From: an uncultured Cytophagaceae bacterium
GTDB taxonomy: Bacteria; Bacteroidota; Bacteroidia; Cytophagales; Spirosomataceae
DNA: 32,395 nucleotides
Direction: 5' to 3'
Assembly: GCA_938008575.1 (NCBI GenBank)
Contig: CALLKB010000280.1
Location: forward strand, 1-32,395
The notes below the pieces were generated by a model that saw nothing but the letters and a program-made list of their open reading frames with translations, ran no database searches and was not told the origin of the DNA. The position numbers and the translations under genes are program-made. Positions 1 to 8,544 of the stretch are shown one piece after another (within the stretch, counting starts at the first letter, position 1; each line of letters opens with the position of its first letter).

Positions 1-41
1 CCTTTGGAAATTATTTAGCTTCCCAAATCAAGAAATATCAA

Positions 42-617
42 ATGACAAAGCGCACAATGGTCCTGTTGGGATTTTTAATTCTCGCAGTAGCTAGCCGATT
101 TTTAATTTTACTGAATCCGTCTTGGGCGAATTTTTCCCCGGTAAGTTCGATGGCATTATTTGCTGGAGCTTACGCATTAAACCAAAGACAAGCGATTTTA
201 TGGTCGATTCTTCCGATTTGGATTTCGAATTTGATTTTAAACAATGTCGTCTATCCACAATATTTTGATGGTTTTTCGTGGGGATTTGATTTCGTTCATT
301 TAAGTCTTTTTGCAGGTATTGCTCTATTAGGTTCTCGTATTTCCAATGTAGGATCGTTTGTTGGAGCCAATGTCATCAGTGTATTAGGCTTTTTTATCCT
401 TTCAAATTTTGCAGTTTGGGCAAGCGAAGCGATTGGCTATGGTTTTAAAGCGGGAAACGCGGTGGTATATGCTAAAGATTTATCAGGCCTTATGACTTGT
501 TTTGCAGCAGGTTTACCATTCTTAAAAAATGCAATTATTAGCCAATTCTTGTTTTCTTCTGTTTTATTTGGAGGATTTGAATTAGTCAAAAATAAAGTTC
601 CAGCACTTCAGCGCTAG
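42..617 (+). CDS. DUF6580-type integral membrane protein (putative transporter component)
   Basis: A 191-residue protein made almost entirely of hydrophobic segments, about five or six predicted helices (near residues 5-27, 35-55, 60-72, 85-100, 105-130 and 165-185). The N-terminal pattern of a helix ending in SRF, then NFSPVSSMALFAGAY, resembles the DUF6580 family, a Bacteroidota-rich group thought to be related to substrate-binding (S) components of ECF vitamin transporters; that link is recalled and is not proved by this sequence. The substrate is unknown. The frame is open upstream to the window edge, so the ATG at 42 is chosen from family length and from the basic MTKRT start before helix 1. 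It is followed by a strong terminator, so it is probably the last gene of its unit. Confidence 0.7.
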   Translation: MTKRTMVLLGFLILAVASRFLILLNPSWANFSPVSSMALFAGAYALNQRQAILWSILPIWISNLILNNVVYPQYFDGFSWGFDFVHLSLFAGIALLGSRISNVGSFVGANVISVLGFFILSNFAVWASEAIGYGFKAGNAVVYAKDLSGLMTCFAAGLPFLKNAIISQFLFSSVLFGGFELVKNKVPALQR

Positions 618-630
618 AACCTGTTTACAT

Positions 631-664
631 AAAAAAAGCCCGAACTCACATTCGGGCTTTTTTT
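631..664. terminator. Bidirectional Rho-independent terminator
   Basis: A perfect 14-bp inverted repeat (AAAAAAAGCCCGAA at 631-644, TTCGGGCTTTTTTT at 651-664) with a 6-base loop. The GC core is flanked by A on one side and T on the other, so it works for both strands. It lies between the convergent DUF6580 gene and the amidohydrolase gene and begins two bases past the amidohydrolase stop codon. Confidence 0.93.
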
Positions 665-665
665 G

Positions 666-1940
666 TTAGTCTTGCTTGTAGACCTTGCCGTCTCGCATGA
701 CAAATTTCATTTTCAAAATATCAGCTATATTTTGTGTGGGATCCCCATCTACAGCGACAATATCAGCCAACTTCCCTACTTCAATGGAACCGATCGAATC
801 GGATTGTCCTAAAAGATCCGCAGCAGCTACCGTTGCCGATTGAATCGCTTCCATCGCAGGCATCCCTGCTTCGTTCATCAAGATAAACTCATTCAAATTC
901 TTTCCATGGCCAAAGACTCCAGCGTCAGTTCCAAAAGCAATCTTCACGCCTGCTTTGTAGGCTTTCCCAAAAGTTGATTGAATAATTGGCCCAATCGACT
1001 CAGCTTTTTTCTTCACCATCTCAGGATAGTAATTCGGGATTTTCGCAGAATCTGCAACCGAACGTCCCGCAATGATCGTAGGGACATAGTAAGTACCATG
1101 CGCTTTCATTAAGTCCATCACCTCAGTTGTCATGTACGTTCCGTGTTCAATGGAGCTTACACCAGCCAAAATCGCACGTTTCATCCCCTCTGCTCCATGT
1201 GCATGCGCGGCAACTTTAAAGCCATAATCTTTAGCTGTTTGAACGATGGTGCGGATTTCCTCTTCGGTAAACTGAGCGCCCATGCCATCTTTGGCATAAC
1301 TTAGCACTCCACCCGTAGCCGTAATTTTGATTAGGTCGGATCCTTCCTTATAGCGCTGACGTACTGCCTTTGCTGCATCAGAAAGGCCATTGACAACACC
1401 GTCTTCGGGACCTAAGTCTTTCTTAAAGGTTTCATTGAGGCCGTTAGCATCATCTGCGTGACCACCCGTTGAGCCAATAGACACGCCCGCCGTGAAAATA
1501 CGTGGTCCGTCGACGATACCTTTATTGATCGCATTTCGCAAACTAATAACCACATGCGAACCACCTAAATCGCGCACTGTAGTAAAGCCAACATTCAGTG
1601 TCTTTTTCGCATGTACCAAAGCTTGGTAAGCTACGTCACCTGGATTTTTCGTAAAACGATCTAAATAGGCATTCGGATTTGTTTCACTTTCCAAGTGCAC
1701 ATGCATATCGATCAATCCCGGCATAACCGTTTTGTTTTTCAGATCAATCACGCGATCGCCTTTACTTGGGGTGATGTATCCCGACTGGATACTTTGGATC
1801 TTTTTGCCTTCCACAACAATGGTCAAGGCAGTTTGCACTTTTCCGGCCTTCACATCGACCAGTTTTCCGCAGTATAATAGGGTTTTCTGGCCAAATAAGG
1901 CCAAAGGTGATAAGATTAAAAGGAGTAAAATCTGCTTCAT
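666..1940 (-). CDS. Secreted amidohydrolase (peptidase M38 / prolidase-like)
   Basis: A 424-residue amidohydrolase-superfamily enzyme with a binuclear metal site. Visible ligands are HxH at 80/82 (GLIDMHVHLE), the probable carboxylated lysine at 205 (DLIKITATGG), His246 or 248 (AAHAHG), His266 (IEHG) and Asp339 (FGTDAG). The layout matches imidazolonepropionase-like and Xaa-Pro dipeptidase-like members that hydrolyse dipeptides or N-acyl amino acids; the substrate cannot be read from sequence. Residues 1-18 (ending ALFGQ) form a signal peptide, so it acts in the periplasm or outside the cell. The ATG start sits directly at the signal peptide. It lies 117 bp downstream of aroA and is separated from it by a large hairpin, so it is probably transcribed on its own. 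Confidence 0.88.
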   Translation of the reverse strand: MKQILLLLILSPLALFGQKTLLYCGKLVDVKAGKVQTALTIVVEGKKIQSIQSGYITPSKGDRVIDLKNKTVMPGLIDMHVHLESETNPNAYLDRFTKNPGDVAYQALVHAKKTLNVGFTTVRDLGGSHVVISLRNAINKGIVDGPRIFTAGVSIGSTGGHADDANGLNETFKKDLGPEDGVVNGLSDAAKAVRQRYKEGSDLIKITATGGVLSYAKDGMGAQFTEEEIRTIVQTAKDYGFKVAAHAHGAEGMKRAILAGVSSIEHGTYMTTEVMDLMKAHGTYYVPTIIAGRSVADSAKIPNYYPEMVKKKAESIGPIIQSTFGKAYKAGVKIAFGTDAGVFGHGKNLNEFILMNEAGMPAMEAIQSATVAAADLLGQSDSIGSIEVGKLADIVAVDGDPTQNIADILKMKFVMRDGKVYKQD

Positions 1941-1961
1941 AGTTTGAGATGGTTTTGAGGT

Positions 1962-1995
1962 AACGCTGCCGGGGTCTGAAGACCCCGGCAGCGTT
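1962..1995. repeat. Perfect GC-rich palindrome (REP-like hairpin)
   Basis: Two 15-nt arms (1962-1976 and 1981-1995) pair without mismatch around the tetraloop TGAA. The core CTGCCGGGGTC is far richer in G+C than its surroundings. On the minus strand it follows aroA and precedes the amidohydrolase, but it lacks the U-run of an intrinsic terminator: GTTACCTC follows. It could stop or stabilise the aroA transcript, or be one copy of a dispersed palindromic repeat. Confidence 0.8.
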
Positions 1996-2057
1996 TACAA
2001 TTCTACGCAAAAAAAGAGAATTTTAACAATCAAAAACTGATAAAAAGCGGAATTTTA

Positions 2058-3302
2058 TTAGTTAGCTGATGAACTCAACAACAAATCCACATGATTCCAA
2101 AAGCTTGGATACGATTTAGCAACTACGCCAGGCTCATGAATGACAATTTCGCGCAGTAGACCCACAGGAGCAAAAGCCATCGCCATACGGTGGTCATCGT
2201 AGGTTTCAATTTCAGGTGTAGAACCTGAATGACCAAAAGAACCTGAAACCGTATATAGTTCATTCGGTTTAATCTCTGCTAAGGTTGAACCCAACTTCTT
2301 CAATTCGTTTTGTAAGGCCAATACGCGGTCTGTTTCTTTCACTTTAAGTGATTCAACACCGGTTAAGTGCAAGACAATATTTTTTGCCGCAGCAACTACA
2401 CTGATTGTTTGGGCTAGATCTGGGCAATCTGTAAAGTCCCAAGACAATTCCGAAACAGCTTCGCATTTAGTCAATAAATAACCTTTGCCTGTGTAGGTAC
2501 TTTTTACACCTAATGGTAACATGATATCACGTATCGCAGCATCCCCTTGCAAGGAATCTTCTTTTAAGCCTAACAACTCCAAAGAACTATCTTCGAATGG
2601 GGACAATGCCACCATGGAATACCAATAACTTGCTCCAGACCAATCCGATTCTACTGCAAACGGAGCCGCAATATATTTTTGGGCAGGAATATCAATCAAT
2701 CCTTTTGACCAATCAACAGAAGCTTTTATGCCAAACTGAGCCATTTGGGCTAAGGTCATTTCAACATAAGGTTTTGAGCCTAATGATCCCGTAATTTGAA
2801 GCGCAATTCCTTCAGGAAGTAATGGTGAAATCATTAAAATAGCCGAAATAAATTGCGAGCTGACATCCCCACGAATTGCTAATTCCCGCTTACCAGCGTA
2901 TTGAAAACCATTCAATTGCAAGGGAGGGTAGCCTTCTTTATTTTCGTAGGTGATTGAAGCACCTAGGGTGCGCAAGGCGTCAACTAATATTCCAATGGGA
3001 CGCTCACACATACGTGCCGTACCTGTCATCTTTTTAGTGGCTCCGGTAATGGAATAAAACGCAGTCAAGAAACGCATGGTTGTACCAGCATCTAGCACGT
3101 CTGCCACAGGATTCCCAGCATCCGCCAATAAACGAATCATCGTTTGGGTATCACGCGCCTCAGCCAAATTTGATAAGTTAGCCATATCTCCTCCTGCTAG
3201 TGCATTAATGATCAAAGCACGATTGCTTTCCGACTTAGAAGAAGGCAAAGGGATGGTTTCTTGAAAAGAATTTAAACGAGGAAATAGGCGAATGTGACTC
3301 AA
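2058..3302 (-). CDS. aroA: 3-phosphoshikimate 1-carboxyvinyltransferase (EPSP synthase)
   Basis: A 414-residue cytosolic enzyme that transfers the enolpyruvyl group of PEP to shikimate-3-phosphate in chorismate synthesis. Signatures in order: LPSSKSESNRALI near residue 20 (substrate-binding Lys and Ser), DAGTTMRFL near 70 (the usual form is NAGT), RPIGILVDALRTLGA, GDVSSQFISAIL, CPDLAQT with the catalytic Asp region, TDRV, YDDHRMAMAF near 370, and the closing SYPSFW. The start appears to be TTG at 3302: the frame upstream has no ATG or GTG before a stop, and the next methionine is past the active-site loop. It begins 13 bp after mraY, so it is probably cotranscribed with the cell-wall genes, an uncommon partner in a dcw cluster. 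Confidence 0.95.
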   Translation of the reverse strand: MSHIRLFPRLNSFQETIPLPSSKSESNRALIINALAGGDMANLSNLAEARDTQTMIRLLADAGNPVADVLDAGTTMRFLTAFYSITGATKKMTGTARMCERPIGILVDALRTLGASITYENKEGYPPLQLNGFQYAGKRELAIRGDVSSQFISAILMISPLLPEGIALQITGSLGSKPYVEMTLAQMAQFGIKASVDWSKGLIDIPAQKYIAAPFAVESDWSGASYWYSMVALSPFEDSSLELLGLKEDSLQGDAAIRDIMLPLGVKSTYTGKGYLLTKCEAVSELSWDFTDCPDLAQTISVVAAAKNIVLHLTGVESLKVKETDRVLALQNELKKLGSTLAEIKPNELYTVSGSFGHSGSTPEIETYDDHRMAMAFAPVGLLREIVIHEPGVVAKSYPSFWNHVDLLLSSSAN

Positions 3303-3315
3303 AATAAATATACGC

Positions 3316-4500
3316 TTAACGTAATTTTAAGGTTACTAATGAAATAACAGCAAGAATAATCCCAACAATCAAAAATCGAGTAACAATCTTAGCCTCGTGG
3401 TAATTTTTCTTTTGAAAATGGTGATGCAAAGGCGACATTAGGAAGATTCGTCGGCCTTCACCATACTTTCTTTTCGTGTATTTAAAGTAGGCGACTTGCA
3501 TAATCACCGACAAATTTTCAATCAAAAATATCCCACATAACACGGGAATCAACATTTCTTTCCGGATAACAATGGCTAGGGTTGCTATAACACCACCCAA
3601 CATCAAACTACCCGTATCTCCCATAAAAACTTGCGCAGGATAGGCATTGTACCAAAGAAAACCGATACAAGCCCCTACGAAAGCCGCACAAAAAACGGCA
3701 AGCTCCCCAGAATTTGGAATAAACATGACATTTAAATATTGCGAAATCACTTTATTACCCGAAACGTAAGCTAAAATGGCCAATGCAATACCAATAATCA
3801 CGGAAGTACCTGCAGCTAAACCATCGATTCCATCCGTAATGTTTGCTCCATTTGAAACAGCGGTAATGATAAAAATAACCACCAAAACGTAGACAATCCA
3901 AACATATTCATCCGGAATGAAACTCGGCAATAACATATTATAATCGAAGGAATTACCCTTCATAAACGGCACTGTTGTCAAGAGTGATTTGTGATCAACA
4001 AAGGTCCCATCTGCTGCAAATTCACGCACCTTGATGTGCTGATTAAAATACATAGTAAGACCCACGATGATCCCTAGACCGATTTGACCAACGATTTTAA
4101 ATTTACCTGAAAGTCCGTCTTTATTCTTTTTAAATACCTTGATGTAATCATCCGCAAAACCAACTGCCCCTAACCAAACTGCGGAAGTCAATAAAAGAAC
4201 AATGTAGACATTGGTGATTTTGGCAAACAATAAAGTGGGAATCAACAAAGACAAAAGGATGATAAACCCACCCATCGTCGGGGTTCCTTTCTTTGCCATT
4301 TGACCTTCTAAACCTAGGTCACGAATTTCTTCACCTATTTGAAGGCGTTGCAAGCGATAAATAACGGCTTTACCCCAAATCGCAGCAATACCCAAAGAGG
4401 TAATAACCGCGGCTACTGCACGAAACGTAATGTATTGAAAAACTCCAGCTCCCGGAATATTTAAGGTTTTATCTAAGTATTCGAATAGGTAATAAAACAT
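3316..4500 (-). CDS. mraY: Phospho-N-acetylmuramoyl-pentapeptide transferase
   Basis: A 394-residue polytopic inner-membrane enzyme (about ten helices) that joins UDP-MurNAc-pentapeptide to undecaprenyl phosphate, giving lipid I. Family motifs: GTPTMGG at 72-78, the DDY pair at 117-119 followed by [20 protein letters not shown] at 220-229 with catalytic Asp residues, GDTGSL near 295, and HHHFQKK near 362. It is longer than the 360-residue E. coli protein, mainly through an insertion around 155-195 that looks like an extracytoplasmic loop. It is downstream of murE with a 66-bp gap that holds a possible internal promoter, and upstream of aroA by 13 bp. Confidence 0.96.
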   Translation of the reverse strand: MFYYLFEYLDKTLNIPGAGVFQYITFRAVAAVITSLGIAAIWGKAVIYRLQRLQIGEEIRDLGLEGQMAKKGTPTMGGFIILLSLLIPTLLFAKITNVYIVLLLTSAVWLGAVGFADDYIKVFKKNKDGLSGKFKIVGQIGLGIIVGLTMYFNQHIKVREFAADGTFVDHKSLLTTVPFMKGNSFDYNMLLPSFIPDEYVWIVYVLVVIFIITAVSNGANITDGIDGLAAGTSVIIGIALAILAYVSGNKVISQYLNVMFIPNSGELAVFCAAFVGACIGFLWYNAYPAQVFMGDTGSLMLGGVIATLAIVIRKEMLIPVLCGIFLIENLSVIMQVAYFKYTKRKYGEGRRIFLMSPLHHHFQKKNYHEAKIVTRFLIVGIILAVISLVTLKLR

Positions 4501-4522
4501 GCCTTTGTGGGAGTGTTGGGTA

Positions 4523-4552
4523 AAAATTTAAATCAATTGACAAATTTGCAAA
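4523..4552 (-). promoter_or_regulatory. Possible internal promoter for mraY-aroA
   Basis: On the minus strand TTTG (4549-4552) is followed after 18 bases by TAAATTTT (4523-4530), one base off the Bacteroidota -7 consensus TAnnTTTG. It sits in the 66-bp murE-mraY gap, the only sizeable gap inside the cluster. The local AT-richness makes chance matches likely. Confidence 0.3.
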
Positions 4553-4566
4553 ATTTTATGTCCAAA

Positions 4567-6027
4567 TCAAACTTTCGAAAACGTGTCTGAAATCACCTGC
4601 TTATCATCAAAATCGTGCTTTACCCCTTGAATATCTTGATAGGTCTCATGCCCCTTCCCTGCTACGAGGACAATATCACCTGATTTGGCTAATTGTTGAA
4701 TTGCTTCAACAATCGCATGCTTTCGATCCGAAATCCGAATGACCTTTGATTCATCTGCCGCCGAGATTCCAGCTTGCATCTGATCCAAGATTAACTCAGG
4801 ATCTTCAAAACGAGGATTATCTGACGTTAACACAACTTGGTCACTGTATTGTGCTGCAAGAGTTGCCATAATGGGTCTTTTCCCCGCATCGCGATTTCCT
4901 CCACAACCAACGACCGTAATGATGCGTTGGTGTTTTTGACGAATTGCTTGTATGGTTTTCAACACATTTTCCAGCGCATCTGGCGTATGAGCATAATCGA
5001 CAATAGCCATTTTATTTTCTGGCCCATGCATTTGCTCAAAACGCCCTGGTGCCGTTTTCAATGCAGAAAGCGCAATTAAGACTTCCTCTTTATCTTCACC
5101 CAATAAAATAGCCGTCGCGTAAATTGCTAATAAATTATACGCATTAAACTGACCTATTAATTGGGCATGAATCTCATCCCCATCCAATTCTAGTTGGAGG
5201 CCCGACAAAACATTGGCCTTGATTTTCGCTTTAAAATCTGCTGATTCTAGGATTCCATAACTATATTTCTGAGCCTTCGTATTCTGCAACATAACCGCTC
5301 CTCGCTTATCATCCAAATTGGTTAAAGCAAATGCAGTCTTCGGCAGAGCATCAAAAAATCCTTTTTTTGCCTTGATATAGGAATCAAAAGTTTCATGAAA
5401 ATCCAAATGATCACGCGTGATATTCGAAAAAATAGCACCCCGAAAACTCAACCCAAAAATCCGTTTTTGAACAACTGCATGTGAACTCACCTCCATGAAA
5501 ACATGGGTACATCCTGAGGCAAGCATGTCAGCAAGCAAGGCATTCAGATTCAGGGCATCCGGTGTCGTATGCGTGGCCGGAATAACTCGATCTTCAATCT
5601 TATTTTGAACAGTTGAAATCAATCCACAACGATGCCCCAAAGCTTTGAACAATTCAAACAACAAGGTAACACTGGTTGTCTTACCATTTGTACCTGTAAT
5701 CCCAACTAAATTCAATTGCGTAGATGGATTTCCATAATAGTTGGATGCAACTTGCGCCATCGCCTCATTTGAATCCTTCACCTGAAAAAATAATACTCCC
5801 TCGGGAGCAGAATCGGGAATTCTTTCAACGACACAAGCCGTACAACCCTGAGCAAATACTTGAGGTAAAAACTGATGACCATCTACTTGAGTCCCTGGAA
5901 TTGCAAAAAACAAAGAGCCTGCTTTTGCTTGTCGGGAATCAAAACACAAATGACTAATTTCTTGATGTTCCCCAACTTGCTGGACGATATCAATTGACTT
6001 AAAAAGGCTGCTCGAATCTTGAGACAT
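4567..6027 (-). CDS. murE: UDP-MurNAc-L-Ala-D-Glu:meso-diaminopimelate ligase
   Basis: A 486-residue Mur ligase that adds the third amino acid to the peptidoglycan stem peptide in the cytosol. The N-terminal substrate domain covers about 1-105; the ATP site GITGTNGKTTSV is at 109-120; the carbamylated-lysine region SYIKAKKG is at 216-223; HTPDALENVL near 347-356 and the C-terminal domain follow. DNPR at 403-406 is the known signature for meso-diaminopimelate, as opposed to lysine, at position three, so the cell wall should be of the A1-gamma type. The ATG start is at 6027, three bases after the ftsI stop, consistent with cotranscription and coupling. Confidence 0.96.
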   Translation of the reverse strand: MSQDSSSLFKSIDIVQQVGEHQEISHLCFDSRQAKAGSLFFAIPGTQVDGHQFLPQVFAQGCTACVVERIPDSAPEGVLFFQVKDSNEAMAQVASNYYGNPSTQLNLVGITGTNGKTTSVTLLFELFKALGHRCGLISTVQNKIEDRVIPATHTTPDALNLNALLADMLASGCTHVFMEVSSHAVVQKRIFGLSFRGAIFSNITRDHLDFHETFDSYIKAKKGFFDALPKTAFALTNLDDKRGAVMLQNTKAQKYSYGILESADFKAKIKANVLSGLQLELDGDEIHAQLIGQFNAYNLLAIYATAILLGEDKEEVLIALSALKTAPGRFEQMHGPENKMAIVDYAHTPDALENVLKTIQAIRQKHQRIITVVGCGGNRDAGKRPIMATLAAQYSDQVVLTSDNPRFEDPELILDQMQAGISAADESKVIRISDRKHAIVEAIQQLAKSGDIVLVAGKGHETYQDIQGVKHDFDDKQVISDTFSKV

Positions 6028-6030
6028 AAA

Positions 6031-8166
6031 TTAATGAAGTTGAATGTTAATCATTGCATTCTTTTGAATAGGGAACCCTGCCGGAATGGATTGCGACTTT
6101 ACAAAGCCTAAACCTTGAGCGCGTACTTTTAACCCTTGATTTTCTAGGATGAATAAGGCATCTCTTAAGTTCATCCCCACAACATTGGCAACTTTTTTGG
6201 GAGCAAAACTGACCCCATAATTTTTCACTTCTTTCTTATTCAATTGAAATGACAACCATCTACCATCTTCTTCGATTCGAGGAAATCCTAAATTTGAATA
6301 CAAAATTCCATGATCCAACGGATGAACTAAATGATGTAAGGATGCATTGTTCAAAGAATCAGGCAAGTACCCCGTAAGTTTACGCTGAATTTTCATATCT
6401 CTTGCGTAAATATGATCCGAAATATCCTTGAATACAGGAGCAGTTACTTGGCGCGCATAAGTACCTTCGGAACTACCTAATGGCTTATCCATTGCAACAA
6501 GCATCGTATATTTTGGATTGTTTACGGGGAAATACCCAATGAAAGAAACATAATAGGTTCCTTTAATATACTGGCCATTCACCCGGCGCTGTGCAGTACC
6601 CGTCTTTCCCGCAATTCCATAGGCTGTTCCAGTTAGGTTATTACCCGTCCCTCTTTCAACAACTCCTTTCAACATGATACGAATCTTATCCAAAGTCTCT
6701 TTCGAACAAATAGGCTTCGAATCTCGTTTCTGGGTTTGTGTATAATCAATTACTACTTCATTCCCTTGTGTAGCCTTTTTGACAATTATCGGCTGGACCC
6801 AATAACCATTATTTGCAATGGCATTATAAAATGAGAGTAAATGTAATGGTGAAGTATTTGATGAGTACCCCACAGATGTCCACATATAGGTTAACGCATC
6901 CCATTTTGTCGGAACCCTAAAATTAGGCTTTGCCGTCACCGGCTTGATTTGGAAATCCAAAGGGTCAAGCAAATGAAATCCCTTTAAGTAGTCATACCAT
7001 TTAGCAGGCTTTGAACCAAAAACGCGCTGCATCAATTTAATCGTTCCAATATTTGAAGAATGTTCTATTACACCCTGAGCAGTCAATGTCCCATAATCAT
7101 GAGAATCAGACATGGTCTTATTATAAATTGTATATTTTCCACCCGTCGTCACAGTTTCCGTCAATGGCATATGTGACTCCTCTAACATCGCCATCATCGC
7201 AGGCAATTTAAATACAGAACCTGGGTCATTTTCAGACACCTCAATGGCATAATTCACAAATTCCGAATAACCCGTAGGAGACTTCTCATTCTTCATTAAA
7301 TTCGAAATGGCCTTAATCTCACCTGTAGCCGTTTCCATAACAACAGCCGTCGCATAATTACCTTTATAGGCATCTAAGGATTTCATCAATGCGAGCTCTA
7401 CAATATCCTGTATATCCACATCCAAAGTTGTATGTAAATCCAAGCCACGCTGGGGCAAAATTTCTTTACTACCATCCAATGGACGCCACATGTTCTTATC
7501 CATCTTCTCGAAAATCCCATGACCAGGAACGCCAGCTAATTCTTTATCAAACGCGCCTTCAATACCTACGCGCACTTTATCCTTCATGTAGCCGACCGTA
7601 CGGTAAGCTGTTTGACCAAATGGCGCGTAACGAACATTGACCTTATCAAAAACAACGCCCGTCTTAATCGGATTATTCGGATGTAAATTGAAAATCGGGA
7701 ATGTCAAAACCTTCTTGCGTTCCTGGTAGTCGAGGAGTCGGTTGTTGACCAACAAATAAGGCTGTTTCTTATCAAACGCTTTTTGGAGCTTGTAATAGTA
7801 TTCATCAGCGGTACGATCTTGGTAAAAGGCCGACAAATGTTCAGCCAGCGCGCGCGCATTGTTTTTATACACTTCACGCATTTTTGCCGTTTTAAAAACC
7901 GAAAAGTCCATCCCCAAACGGTACTTCGGCAATGAAGTCGCTAGTAAACTTCCATCGCTAGCATAAATATTCCCTCGAACCGCCTCAATCGAGCGCTCTT
8001 TAATATACTTCGATGATGCATCAGCCTTTAACGTGGGCCCATCGACAAAGACTACCTTGAATAAGAAAAACATCAATAGACCAAATGCGCCTAACATAAT
8101 GACGAAAAAGCCATTAAAGCGTTTAGTGATAATTTGGCGAATATTTTGCGTTGTTGACTTTGCCAT
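6031..8166 (-). CDS. ftsI: Septal peptidoglycan transpeptidase (FtsI/PBP3-like) with one PASTA domain
   Basis: A 711-residue class B penicillin-binding protein. One membrane anchor lies near residues 19-41. The pedestal domain runs to about 245 and the transpeptidase domain follows. Catalytic boxes: SxxK with Ser317 (PGSVFK), SSN at 370-372, and KTG at 521-523. The C-terminal 60 residues, from VANVVGMNLRDALF, form one PASTA domain. A PASTA-bearing FtsI/SpoVD-like protein is usual for Bacteroidota, unlike E. coli FtsI. Its position just after an FtsL-like gene and before murE supports the division role. The start is two bases past the ftsL-like stop. Confidence 0.93.
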   Translation of the reverse strand: MAKSTTQNIRQIITKRFNGFFVIMLGAFGLLMFFLFKVVFVDGPTLKADASSKYIKERSIEAVRGNIYASDGSLLATSLPKYRLGMDFSVFKTAKMREVYKNNARALAEHLSAFYQDRTADEYYYKLQKAFDKKQPYLLVNNRLLDYQERKKVLTFPIFNLHPNNPIKTGVVFDKVNVRYAPFGQTAYRTVGYMKDKVRVGIEGAFDKELAGVPGHGIFEKMDKNMWRPLDGSKEILPQRGLDLHTTLDVDIQDIVELALMKSLDAYKGNYATAVVMETATGEIKAISNLMKNEKSPTGYSEFVNYAIEVSENDPGSVFKLPAMMAMLEESHMPLTETVTTGGKYTIYNKTMSDSHDYGTLTAQGVIEHSSNIGTIKLMQRVFGSKPAKWYDYLKGFHLLDPLDFQIKPVTAKPNFRVPTKWDALTYMWTSVGYSSNTSPLHLLSFYNAIANNGYWVQPIIVKKATQGNEVVIDYTQTQKRDSKPICSKETLDKIRIMLKGVVERGTGNNLTGTAYGIAGKTGTAQRRVNGQYIKGTYYVSFIGYFPVNNPKYTMLVAMDKPLGSSEGTYARQVTAPVFKDISDHIYARDMKIQRKLTGYLPDSLNNASLHHLVHPLDHGILYSNLGFPRIEEDGRWLSFQLNKKEVKNYGVSFAPKKVANVVGMNLRDALFILENQGLKVRAQGLGFVKSQSIPAGFPIQKNAMINIQLH

Positions 8167-8168
8167 GC

Positions 8169-8543
8169 CTATTGTTCTTTTTCTGTTTCTGCGACTATTT
8201 TAATCGGAGGAGTTAAGCTTACCTCTAACTTGTATTTTTTCATAGACAAGGCCAAATAACTCTGCTTACCCACTTTCATATACTCTGCCTTCTGCGTCGT
8301 ATAATTGGCTCGAATTTCTTCCAAATCCATCTTAGCTTTCTCAATTCGATGAATTTTACTCTCTGCCATCATCGTATAATAGATGTAAATCATAATCAAG
8401 CCCGCGATAAAGAGAATTTTTTTCAATAATGGTATAGGCAATTCGCCTCCCGTCATCGAATCAATATTGAACAATAAATCCATCACACCATTTTGTGGCT
8501 TTCCCGAAGGTTCATTGGATTGATTTTTTACTGCATTTGCCAT
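8169..8543 (-). CDS. ftsL: FtsL-like cell division protein
   Basis: A 124-residue bitopic protein: a polar cytoplasmic N-terminus of about 40 residues, one transmembrane helix near 41-61 (KKILFIAGLIMIYIYYTMM), then a charged, helix-prone stretch with coiled-coil character near 62-105. Sequence similarity to FtsL is always low, so the call rests on topology, size and its place between rsmH and ftsI, where ftsL sits in dcw clusters. The role would be to bridge FtsI/FtsW with the FtsB/FtsQ complex. It starts one base after the rsmH stop and ends two bases before ftsI. Confidence 0.78.
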   Translation of the reverse strand: MANAVKNQSNEPSGKPQNGVMDLLFNIDSMTGGELPIPLLKKILFIAGLIMIYIYYTMMAESKIHRIEKAKMDLEEIRANYTTQKAEYMKVGKQSYLALSMKKYKLEVSLTPPIKIVAETEKEQ

Positions 8544-8544
8544 C

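Noticed and set aside
1762..2010. 82-codon minus-strand frame crossing the GC-rich palindrome
   Set aside because: It is a shadow of the amidohydrolase 5' end plus the hairpin; part of its translation comes from the palindrome itself.
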